Source: JAUYQR01 sp043727195 (GTDB lineage: Bacteria; Pseudomonadota; Alphaproteobacteria; Rhodobacterales; Rhodobacteraceae). From it: a stretch of DNA of 6,181 bases. Location: positions 1 to 6,181 of the forward strand of contig JAYSYZ010000319.1 of NCBI GenBank assembly GCA_043727195.1. The letters are read 5' to 3'. A program made the translations under genes and the position numbers. Below, piece after piece: positions 1 to 5,567 of the stretch (position 1 is the stretch's first letter; every line of letters begins with the position of its first letter). Below the pieces are notes generated by a model. The model was given only the letters and a program-made list of their open reading frames with translations, ran no database searches and had not been told where the DNA came from.

Positions 1-646
1 TTTGTGCTGGCGCCCACAGTCAATGCCTTGGCCGTCTCAGACACGCTTTCTTGGCGTGAGGCTGCGATGGCCGACCTTTTGTCCGTGGCGGTGCATGCAA
101 CGCGGCGTGCTGGCAATCTTGCGGTCCAGGCCGTGCCGGTAACGGGCGGTGTTGCCATCGGGCAGCTGGCGGCGCTGGTCACGTGGATGTTCGGGGCGGG
201 CCGGGTGGTGCTGAGTGACATTCTTCCCCGCCCGCGCCAGTTTGCGCTCGACCGGGCAGCAGACAGCACCCTCGATGCACTATGCCCCGATTTCGCTACC
301 GAAGCCAAAGCGCTGGCCCCGGGTGGATTTGATGTGGTGATCGAGGCGGCCGGCTCCGCTGCCGCCCTTGGCCAAGCGCTCACCGTGGTCCGCCGTGGCG
401 GCACGATCATGCAGGTCGGCACGTTGCCCGCCAGCGTCACCCTACCGTTGAATCTGATCATGGCGCGCGAGTTGAACCTGCTCGGCTCGTTACGCTTCGC
501 CAACGTGTTTTCGACCGCTGTAGACTGACGTGATCAACGGCCTGACGTCGATCCGCGCTGACGCCATCTCGCTGGCGGGACTCGGCACCGCCATGCAGAC
601 CGCGATCTACGCCCAGGCGGGCATAAAGGTGCCGCTCGCGCCATGA
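1..646 (+). pseudogene. Zinc-type alcohol dehydrogenase, L-idonate 5-dehydrogenase-like; 5'-partial and frameshifted
   Basis: The gene enters from the left edge already in frame, so the GTG at position 4 is not a real start. What is visible is the C-terminal NAD-binding half of a medium-chain zinc-type dehydrogenase. The stretch DTLSWREAAMADLLSVAVHA is the usual lead-in to the Rossmann fold, VVLSDI is the second strand with its NAD-preferring Asp, and FDVVIEAAGS followed by RRGGTIMQVG is the classic later core. The coenzyme loop reads TGGVAIG where the family normally has TGxGxIG, so one conserved glycine looks lost. The frame stops at 526-528 after FSTAVD. Reading on from 530 in the +1 frame gives a family-like tail (GLGTAMQTAIYAQAGIKV) ending at 646, so one extra base near 526 broke the gene. 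The rejoined tail also looks a few residues short. Family members oxidise secondary alcohols of polyols or sugar acids with NAD; the substrate here cannot be told. It is the first gene of a catabolic operon. Confidence 0.8.
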
Positions 647-788
647 TGCGCCATTTCACCAGTAGTTTACCTGGCGACACTCCGACTTGCCTAAAGGTCG
701 TCCGGGGGAGTCGAATTTCCGGTTTTGCCTCACTTCGTGCGCCGCGCCATTCTGGGCGGCATGACCCTGCAGGATGCTTATCTGAAAC
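647..788 (+). other. Degraded spacer between the dehydrogenase and dehydratase remnants
   Basis: These 142 bases carry no open gene. The frame at 728-787 reads PHFVRRAILGGMTLQDAYLK, which looks like the C-terminal part of some protein, possibly of the RraA-like aldolase type. It has a stop (TAA) upstream at 692 and runs out of frame into the dehydratase remnant. The conserved N-terminal part expected for the UxaA-type dehydratase is not recognisable here. The stretch is best read as the scar of one or more deletions. Confidence 0.35.
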
Positions 789-1764
789 ATGGGAGATGCG
801 CAAAAGATGATGGAGCGGCTGTGCACCCATCCCAATGTGGGTGCGGTTTTGCTGGTCAGTCTGGGGTGCGAAAGCTTCAACCGTCATCAAGTTGAAGACG
901 TGGTCAAGGCGACCGGGCGTCCGGTGAAGGTTCTGGTGATCCAGAACTCCGGCGGCACTAGGTCAACGATTGCGGCAGGGCGGGCTTGGGTCGTCGAACA
1001 GGTGGCGGAGTTGGCAACCGCGCTAACCGTGCCGATGGCGGTATCCGAACTGATCGTTGGCACGGTTTGCGGTGGATCTGACGGGACCTCGGGCATCACC
1101 GGTAATCCGGCATCAGGGCTTGCCTTTGACAAGCTTATCGCCGCTGGCGCAACGTGCATATTCGAAGAAACGGGTGAGTTGATAGGTTGCAAGGCGATCC
1201 TGCAATCGCGTGCGGCCACCCCTGCCCTTGCCATTGAACTGCGCGCCTCGGTAGAAAAGGCCGCGCGCTATTATGCGACGCTGGGCTATGGCAGCTTTGC
1301 CAGTGGCAATGCCGACGGTGGACTGACCACAATCGAGGAGAAATCCTTGGGGACCTATATGAAATCGGGGCAATCGACGACTGTCGGCTTGATCAAGCCG
1401 GGTGACATCCCGCAAAAAGCCGGCTGTATCTGATGGATGTCATGCCAGACGGCGAGGTCCGTTTTGGCTTTCCCAAAATCTCGGACAATGCCGAGATCGT
1501 CGAGATGATGGCAAGCGGGGCCCATTGCACCTCGTTTGTCACCGGGCGCGGGTCGGTGGTGGGATCAGCCTTGGCCCCGGTAATCAAGATTGCCGCCAAT
1601 CCGCAGGGGCGGCCACGCTAGAGGAGGTGGGGCAGGAAATCTATGATCTGGTGATCAACCTTGCCTCGGGTGCGCGCAGCAAATCCGAAGACATGGGGCA
1701 TCAAGAGTTTATCCTGACCTACAAGAGTTTCGAACCGATCGGCCCCGCCTGTCTGCCGGTATGA
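789..1764 (+). pseudogene. UxaA-family altronate/sugar-acid dehydratase, multiply broken
   Basis: UxaA/GarD-type enzymes remove water from aldonic or aldaric acids, giving 2-keto-3-deoxy acids. The first piece (789-1433, 214 codons) shows strong family signatures: HPNVGAVLLVSLGCESFNR, IQNSGGTRSTI, GTVCGGSDGTSGITGNPASG, CIFEETGELIGC and GGLTTIEEKS. It stops in KPGDIPQKAGCI. Adding one base near 1424 restores AGLYLMDVMPDGE, and the frame continues at 1433-1621 through FGFPKISDNAEIVE and TGRGSVVGSALAPVIK to AANP. About 25 expected residues are then missing around 1604-1608. The frame shifts again to AATLEEVGQEIYDL, ending with GHQEFILTYKSFEPIGPACL at 1764. The N-terminal third, including the usual GVRN motif, is absent, and the ATG at 789 has no convincing ribosome site. 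The sequence between lesions is very well conserved, so decay is recent or the indels are sequencing errors. The deletion and the lost N-terminus make true decay more likely. Confidence 0.85.
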
Positions 1765-1779
1765 CCGTCACTGCAACCA

Positions 1780-1797
1780 AAAGGTAAGTTAAAAATG
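1780..1797 (+). promoter_or_regulatory. Ribosome binding site and start of the SDR gene
   Basis: An AAAAGG run lies about ten bases before the ATG at 1795, in a 30-base AT-richer gap after the dehydratase remnant. The start is also supported by the protein: MGRLSGKHALVT is the standard first strand of this SDR group, aligning with MGRLDGK in human BDH2. Confidence 0.5.
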
Positions 1798-2532
1798 GGA
1801 CGACTGTCCGGCAAACACGCCCTTGTAACCGCTGCAGGCCAAGGCATTGGCCGCGCCACCGCGCTGGCGATGGCACGCGAAGGGGCCAAGGTATTGGCAA
1901 CTGATGTGAACGAGGCGGCGCTGGCAACACTTGCCGATGAGGGGATCGAAATCCGGATGCTGAACGTTCGCGACGCTGCGTCAATCGCGGCAGCCGTGGC
2001 CGCGGCTGGCCCCTTGGACGCCCTGTTCAACTGCGCAGGCTTTGTGGCGGCAGGCACGATTCTGGACTGCGACGAAGATCAGTGGGCCTTCTCGATTGAT
2101 CTGAACATGACCGCGATGTACCGCATGTGCCGCGCGTTTTTGCCGGGGATGATTGCGGGCGGCGGCGGGTCGATCATCAACATGGCCTCGGTTGCGGGGT
2201 CGATCATCGCGGCCCCCAACCGCTTTGTTTATGGGGCGACCAAGGCCGGCGTCATCGGCCTGACCAAATCCATTGCGGCCGATTTTGTGACCAAGGGCAT
2301 CCGCTGCAACGCCATCTGCCCCGGCACGGTGGAAAGCCCATCGCTGGACCAGCGCCTGCGCGATACCGGCGATTACGCCGCCGCCCATGCGGCCTTTATC
2401 ACCCGACAACCCATTGGGCGGATTGGTAAACCAGAAGAAATTGCCAAATTGGTGGTCTATCTGGCCAGCGATGAAAGCGCCTATACCACCGGCGTCGCGC
2501 ATGTCATCGACGGCGGCTGGGCTAATATCTGA
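1795..2532 (+). CDS. SDR family NAD-dependent dehydrogenase, 2-keto-3-deoxy-L-fuconate dehydrogenase/BDH2-like
   Basis: This is an intact 245-residue classical short-chain dehydrogenase. Seen: the coenzyme motif TAAGQGIGRA (12-21), Asp37 at the end of strand 2 (favours NAD over NADP), NCAG (79-82), Asn104, Ser132 and the YxxxK pair Tyr146/Lys150, giving a complete catalytic tetrad. The whole protein resembles human BDH2/DHRS6 with a one-residue offset. From memory of that structure, its three substrate-carboxylate arginines correspond to Arg143, Arg187 and Arg204 here, all present. Bacterial relatives include 2-keto-3-deoxy-L-fuconate dehydrogenase, which oxidises a 2-keto-3-deoxy sugar acid to the 2,4-diketo acid. 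The neighbours (a sugar-acid dehydratase before, an FAH-type hydrolase after) fit that role. A 3-hydroxybutyrate-type or other hydroxyacid dehydrogenase is the main alternative. Its stop overlaps the ribosome site of the next gene (TGAGGA at 2530-2535), so the two were translationally coupled. It is the only undamaged gene of the operon. Confidence 0.9.
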   Translation: MGRLSGKHALVTAAGQGIGRATALAMAREGAKVLATDVNEAALATLADEGIEIRMLNVRDAASIAAAVAAAGPLDALFNCAGFVAAGTILDCDEDQWAFSIDLNMTAMYRMCRAFLPGMIAGGGGSIINMASVAGSIIAAPNRFVYGATKAGVIGLTKSIAADFVTKGIRCNAICPGTVESPSLDQRLRDTGDYAAAHAAFITRQPIGRIGKPEEIAKLVVYLASDESAYTTGVAHVIDGGWANI

Positions 2533-2539
2533 GGACGAA

Positions 2540-3346
2540 ATCGAAACTTCTGCGACATGGCCTCTCGGGCGCCGAAAAACCCGGCATTTTGCACTGCGAC
2601 GACACGATCCGGGATCTTACCGGGCTGGTGCCCGATATCGGCGGCCCTGTTTTGTCGGATGCAGGCCTGGCCATGCTGCGAAGGGTTGATGCAAGTGCGC
2701 TGCCCGCCCTGCCGCCCGGCACCCGTCTTGGCCCATGTGTCGCTGGCACAGGCAAGTTCATCGGCATCGGTCTGAACTATTCCGACCATGCCGCCGAAAC
2801 CGGTGCCATAGTGCCGCCTGAGCCGATCATCTTCATGAAGGCCACCCCGGCGATCTGCGGTGCGAACGATGATTTGATCATCCCGCGCGGCTCGGAAAAG
2901 ACTGACTGGGAGGTCGAACTCGGCGTGGTTATCGGCCGGGTCGCGCGCCATGTGACCGAGGCCGAAGCATTGTCATATGTCGCGGGCTATTGCGTGATAA
3001 ACGACGCTTCCGAGCGCGCCTTCCAGATCGAACGCGGCGACCAATGGACGAAAGGCAAAAGTGCTGACACCTTCGCCCGATCGGCGCCTGGCTGGTGACC
3101 CGCGACGAGGTACCCGATCCGCAGAACCTGGCGCTGTGGCTCGAAGTCGATGGCCACCGATTCCAGAACGGCTCGACCCGCACGATGGTGTTTGGGGTGG
3201 CGCATCTTATCAGCTACATCAGCCAGTTCATGAGCCTGCATCCCGGCGATATCATCTCGACCGGCACCCCGCCCGGCGTGGGGCTGGGCCAGAAGCCGCC
3301 GCGCTGTCTGCGACCTAGGCAGGTCATGCGGCTGGCGATCGAATGA
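2540..3346 (+). pseudogene. FAH-family hydrolase, 2,4-diketo-3-deoxy-L-fuconate hydrolase-like, broken
   Basis: FAH-fold enzymes split C-C bonds of diketo acids using a divalent metal. In the rejoined protein (about 268 residues to the TGA, family about 280) I see GIGLNYSDHAAE (75-86), IIFMKATPAI (96-105), the metal ligands Glu124 and Glu126 in WEVEL and Asp155 in INDASER, then KGKSADTF and ISTGTPPGVGLGQKP. There are three lesions. (1) The expected start ATG AAA CTT CTG reads ATCG AAA CTT CTG: a C at 2542 splits the start codon, and no ATG or GTG stands in frame before the conserved region (a TTG lies at 2589). (2) A G is missing near 3075, so the frame ends at 3098; restoring it gives DTFGPIGAWLVTRDE and the frame 3095-3346. 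(3) TGA at 3344-3346 precedes the in-frame, family-typical LGEQRQNVV, so it probably replaces a glycine codon (GGA to TGA). It would have cleaved the 2,4-diketo product of the SDR. An alternative label for this family is ureidoglycolate lyase-like. Confidence 0.85.
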
Positions 3347-3376
3347 CTGGGAGAGCAGCGGCAGAACGTCGTTGAA

Positions 3377-3443
3377 TACGCCAGCGCTCGAAATTGACGC
3401 TCGATGGTGATCTGCTCAACCGCCTGCGCGCTGTGGTCGGCAG
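3377..3443. other. Unassigned junction between the FAH remnant and the hsdR fragment
   Basis: About 67 bases lie between the in-frame FAH tail and the recognisable hsdR piece. Neither the FAH continuation (EYASARN then a stop) nor the hsdR continuation matches its family here. The breakpoint of the rearrangement lies in this stretch. No terminator-like hairpin was seen. Confidence 0.4.
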
Positions 3444-3627
3444 CCGTTCCAGAAGTGCCGCAACCGCCTCGGCTTCGTCGATGCCAGCTTGCTTCTGGTC
3501 CGATTTGGAATTCTGTCGCCAGCGCAGACTTCAGGTTCTGGGCGATGCCAATGTAATCGACGATCAGGCCTGTGGGCTTGTCGCGGAACACTCGGTTCAC
3601 CCGAGCAATGGCCTGCATCAGCCCGTG
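3444..3627 (-). pseudogene. hsdR: Type I restriction enzyme R subunit (HsdR) fragment
   Basis: Read on the - strand from 3627, the sequence HGLMQAIARVNRVFRDKP followed by TGLIVDYIGIAQNLKSALA is the helicase motif VI region of HsdR, the translocating and cutting subunit of type I restriction systems (family QAIARVNR, then DYIG). One extra base somewhere in 3504-3516 shifts the frame. In the new frame SDQKQAGIDEAEAVAALLER is again the expected next part, ending near 3444. Only about 61 of roughly 1000 residues remain, with no upstream helicase motifs and no nuclease domain, so it has no function. Its upstream end is joined directly to an IS3 transposase fragment at about 3626-3629. It shows that a type I restriction locus once lay here or was copied in. 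Confidence 0.85.
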
Positions 3628-3628
3628 G

Positions 3629-3748
3629 GCGCTCGCGCCGGACGGCCTTTGGATCGACACCAACGAGGTCGCAGACCCGGCGCTGCGAGATTTTGTGGTC
3701 CCGCATCGCCTTCAGTGCTGCTTCCCGCCGCTGAGCTGGTGTCGTCAG
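3629..3748 (-). pseudogene. IS3-family transposase OrfB, N-terminal fragment
   Basis: From CTG at 3748 the - strand reads LTTPAQRREAALKAMRDHK, then ISQRRVCDLVGVDPKAVRRE (ending RP near 3626). This is the N-terminal helix-turn-helix-like region of the OrfB/InsF-type transposase of IS3 elements (family pattern SxRRAC...L.V....VRR). Only about 41 residues are present, and the DDE catalytic core is missing entirely. It overlaps the end of orfA by two bases in the -1 frame, the usual IS3 arrangement for a programmed-frameshift fusion. The fragment ends abruptly at 3626-3629, where the hsdR fragment begins. Confidence 0.8.
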
Positions 3749-3867
3749 CGCTTTCCCAGAAGGTCTTTCAGCACCACCATGTCCAACATCGTATCCGCCA
3801 CCCGCCGCTTGAGCTATGCGTTCTCGTCCTCAAGCTGTTTCAGGCGCCGGGCATTCGACACCTCCAT
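3745..3867 (-). pseudogene. IS3-family transposase OrfA, C-terminal fragment with in-frame stop
   Basis: From ATG at 3867 the - strand reads MEVSNARRLKQLEDENA, stop, LKRRVADTMLDMVVLKDLLG and KR, ending at TGA 3747-3745. This is the leucine-zipper C-terminal half of IS3 OrfA (family pattern RLKxLExENxxLKxLLADxxLDxxxLKDLL). The TAG at 3816-3814 stands where the family has a lysine codon. The helix-turn-helix N-terminal half that should precede this methionine is missing, and the sequence upstream (above 3868) does not match it. An AAGGAGA lies a few bases before the ATG, probably by chance. No terminal inverted repeats remain, so the element cannot move. Confidence 0.8.
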
Positions 3868-4182
3868 ATCCGGTCTCCTTGATGGCGAGTATTGCTCTCA
3901 AAAGACCGAAATGAAACCGGGACAGGTCCGTGCAGGCGCCGCGCCGCTTCGCTGGGTCGGTCTGGGCATCCACTCGGAATCAACATGCGCGGCATCGATC
4001 TCGCCGTTCGGCAGGCTTGTCATCCAGCCCGTGGCAATGGTGCCTTGCGCACCGCCGCCTCGAGGACGCTGCGATGCGACCCATACGTCGGCGAGAACCG
4101 CCCATGCTGTCCCTGACTACCTTTGATTTTCTTGAAAGAACGCTGCCTGACCCAGCGACGCGAAGCAAAGGGCCTGCGCGTT
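3868..4182. other. About 315 bases without a recognisable gene
   Basis: No known family is recognised on either strand. The most protein-like reading is the - strand frame open from about 4116 to a TGA at 3900-3898 (72 codons between stops). Its middle, GTIATGWMTSLPNGEIDAAH, has GC-rich third positions like the real genes, but it has no good start and matches nothing I know. A + strand frame (3892-4116, LGINMRGIDLAVRQ...) is equally unassignable. The stretch is probably another gene fragment or junction DNA between the IS3 remnant and the toxin-antitoxin operon. Confidence 0.35.
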
Positions 4183-4530
4183 TCAGGGTGTAAGAAGCCG
4201 CGTCAGCATATGGCGGACATGTTCCTGGCCGCCGAAAAAGATTGCCAATATGCGGACCCGCTGTTCCGCTTCGTCCACTTCGAACCAGTAGATCGCCCGA
4301 TCGATCGTTAGATGTCGCAGACCTGGCAGCAGATCATCGTGACGCTCCCCACGATATGGCGCCGCACACAGCCGGTCGGCCTCCTGCCGGATCTCGTGGA
4401 TGCGGGCCTCGCAATGATCCAGTGCCGCTTCGGCGCTTTCGCCGAAGCTTCGGTAGCTTTCGAACAGGTGGTCGAAGATCAGGGCAAAATCACGCTCGGC
4501 TTCTGCCGAAAACTCAATTCTGAACCGCAT
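4183..4530 (-). CDS. Type II toxin, RelE/ParE family
   Basis: This 115-residue protein has the RelE/ParE fold pattern: FRIEFSAEAERDFALIFDHL at the start (strand, then a long helix), a second helix rich in Ala/Glu, the turn PYRGERHDDLLPGLRHL, and the C-terminal strands RAIYWFEVDEAEQ and VRILAIFFGGQEH. The closing RHMLTRLL is typical of the ParE/plasmid-stabilisation branch. The ATG at 4530 lies inside the last codons of the antitoxin gene (17-base overlap, different frame), so translation is coupled. ParE-type toxins poison DNA gyrase, whereas RelE types cut mRNA; the sequence resembles ParE more, but the target is inferred. The frame is complete with no lesions. The partner is the ParD-like antitoxin directly upstream, and the pair runs against the direction of the neighbouring helicase remnant. 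Confidence 0.85.
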   Translation of the reverse strand: MRFRIEFSAEAERDFALIFDHLFESYRSFGESAEAALDHCEARIHEIRQEADRLCAAPYRGERHDDLLPGLRHLTIDRAIYWFEVDEAEQRVRILAIFFGGQEHVRHMLTRLLTP

Positions 4531-4789
4531 GTGCGCGGCGCTTCTCAGTGATCATGCGCGCGATGGTCTTGTCCATCTGGGCGCCGCTGACAAACGCACC
4601 GGCGGCGCGCTGGTCCAGCAGCGCTTTCAGCGCTGTCCGTTGCAGATCGTCGTCTTGCATACGCTGCCGAAGCAGGTCGATCCCCTGTTGCAGCACCGCG
4701 CTGACGCTCGAATAGCGCCCGGCTTCGACCAGTTCCTTGGCGAAACTGTGCTGTTCGTCTGTCAGCGAGATCGAGGATTTCACCGTCAA
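4514..4789 (-). CDS. Type II antitoxin, ParD family (ribbon-helix-helix)
   Basis: With a TTG start at 4789 the product is about 91 residues, the usual ParD length. It begins MTVKSSISLTDEQHSFAKEL, followed by VEAGRYSSVSAVLQQGIDLL. This is a ribbon-helix-helix DNA-binding N-terminus, followed by a charged helical toxin-binding tail that ends in TEKRRAHAVQN. I prefer TTG 4789 to the ATG at 4822 because it has AAAAGGAG seven bases upstream (4800-4797 core) and because relatives start with MTVKSSISL. The longer start would add an atypical leader and lacks a ribosome site. The antitoxin should neutralise the downstream toxin and repress its own promoter. The perfect inverted repeat covering the start and ribosome site is the obvious candidate operator. 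Confidence 0.85.
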   Translation of the reverse strand: MTVKSSISLTDEQHSFAKELVEAGRYSSVSAVLQQGIDLLRQRMQDDDLQRTALKALLDQRAAGAFVSGAQMDKTIARMITEKRRAHAVQN

Positions 4790-4808
4790 AAGGACACTCC
4801 TTTTGACG
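4784..4808 (-). promoter_or_regulatory. Perfect 11-bp inverted repeat over the antitoxin start and ribosome site
   Basis: The arms CGTCAAAAGGA (4784-4794) and TCCTTTTGACG (4798-4808) are exact reverse complements around a 3-base centre CAC. In the - strand transcript the repeat contains both the Shine-Dalgarno AAAAGGAG and the TTG start. It may act as the operator bound by the ParD-like antitoxin dimer, or as an RNA hairpin that hides the ribosome site, or as both. Confidence 0.7.
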
Positions 4809-4809
4809 T

Positions 4810-4838
4810 AAAGTAATACCAAGTAGCACCCGCGTCAA
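4810..4838 (-). promoter_or_regulatory. Candidate promoter of the toxin-antitoxin operon
   Basis: On the - strand TTGACG (4838-4833) is a near-consensus -35 box. Seventeen bases later stands TACTTT (4815-4810), a weak -10 box; an alternative TATTAC (4818-4813) is better in sequence but only 14 bases away. Initiation after TACTTT would start the transcript inside the inverted repeat with a very short leader. In that case the repeat works as a DNA operator rather than as an RNA hairpin. Confidence 0.4.
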
Positions 4839-4847
4839 CCGCCCCGA

Positions 4848-5501
4848 TTGGTGGTTGGGCGACGCCATGACGCACTGGAAAAGGTGCGGATGGGCGATGC
4901 TGCGATCCTGCTGATTTCGCCCGAGCAGTTGCGCTCGCCGTCCATTCGCACGGTCCTGCAACAACGCGAGGTTGGGCTTTGGGTGCTGGACGAGGCGCAT
5001 TGCGTGTCGAAATGGGGCCATGATTTCCGCCCCGATTACCGCTATGTCAGCCGCTTCATCAAGGCATTCTCGGGCGATCACATGCCCCCGGTCCTGTGCC
5101 TGACCGCCACGGCCAAACCCGAGGTGGTGCGGGACATCCGCGACCATTTCCAAAGCCGCCTCGGGGTCGATCTGATGCTGCTGGATGGCGGGGCGGTGCG
5201 CACCAATCTGTCCTTCGCCGTGCTGCCCACGCAAAAGGCGACCAAGCTGACCGATATCCTGACCGCGATCGAGGCCAACCTGCCGCCCGAAGGGGCATCC
5301 GGCGCTGTGGTCTATTGCGCCATGCGCGGGACGACAGAAAAGGTGGCGGAGCTCCTGAAAGGGCAGGGGCTGGCCGCCGACTTCTTCCACGCCGGGTTTA
5401 CATCCGAGCGCAAGCGCGAGGTTCAGGAGGCGTTTCGCATAGGCGACCTGCGGGTGATCGCCGCGACCAACGCCTTTGGCATGGGCATAGACAACCCCGA
5501 T
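4848..5501 (+). pseudogene. RecQ-family ATP-dependent DNA helicase, internal fragment
   Basis: Two RecA-like helicase lobes are partly present. Counting from 4848: the lead-in ILLISPEQLRS (20-30), motif II DEAH (48-51) followed by the RecQ-specific CVSKWGHDFRPDYRYV, motif III LTATA (85-89), motif IV VVYCAMR (154-160), FFHAGF (179-184) and motif V VIAATNAFGMGIDNPD (203-218). Missing at the start are the Q motif and the Walker A lysine; recognisable homology begins only around RHDALEKVRMGDAA (about 4860). Missing at the end are motif VI (QExGRAGRD), the zinc-binding/winged-helix region and any HRDC domain, because the frame runs straight into an IS21-family end at 5502. The frame then picks up IS sequence and stops at 5594. 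It cannot hydrolyse ATP. Similar sequences occur in large RecQ-like helicases that sit in defence islands, but which subtype this was cannot be said. Confidence 0.85.
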
Positions 5502-5506
5502 TGTCA

Positions 5507-5554
5507 ATCGGCGTGCAAAGCTGACCCCCTATCGGCACGCAAAATTGACCCCCC
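5507..5554. repeat. Two tandem 24-bp repeats at the IS21 end
   Basis: Two adjacent 24-base units, 5507-5530 and 5531-5554, share ATCGGC, GCAAA and TGACCCCC and differ at five positions. Subterminal repeats of this kind in IS21 elements are taken to be IstA transposase binding sites. A matching inverted set is expected at the other end, outside the window. Confidence 0.8.
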
Positions 5555-5567
5555 TTTGCGCCGTCGA

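Noticed and set aside
534..890. Open frames on the - strand opposite the dehydrogenase/dehydratase joint
   Set aside because: Low-complexity, arginine-rich translations with no family resemblance; shadows in GC-rich DNA.
1981..2502. 173-codon - strand frame across the SDR gene
   Set aside because: Antisense shadow of a clearly coding, intact SDR; the product has no recognisable domain.
3730..3760. orfA/orfB overlap as an active programmed frameshift site
   Set aside because: The -1 arrangement fits IS3, but orfA has an internal stop and orfB is only a stub, so no functional product is possible.
3394..4126. Long + strand frames over the hsdR/IS3 remnants and the following region
   Set aside because: The - strand carries recognisable HsdR and transposase motifs here; the + strand products match nothing known.
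4126..4182. Possible terminator downstream of the toxin gene
   Set aside because: Only 4-base arms could be paired and there is no T-run; not supportable.
4790..4822. Upstream ATG at 4822 as antitoxin start
   Set aside because: It gives an unusual leader and no ribosome site, while TTG 4789 has AAAAGGAG at seven bases and matches relatives' N-termini.
4545..5507. 320-codon - strand frame opposite the helicase and antitoxin
   Set aside because: It is antisense to well-matched RecQ motifs and to the antitoxin in another frame; long antisense frames are common at high GC.
5507..5554. Tandem 24-bp repeats as a possible CRISPR array
   Set aside because: There are only two units with no spacers between them, located at an IS21 end next to istB.
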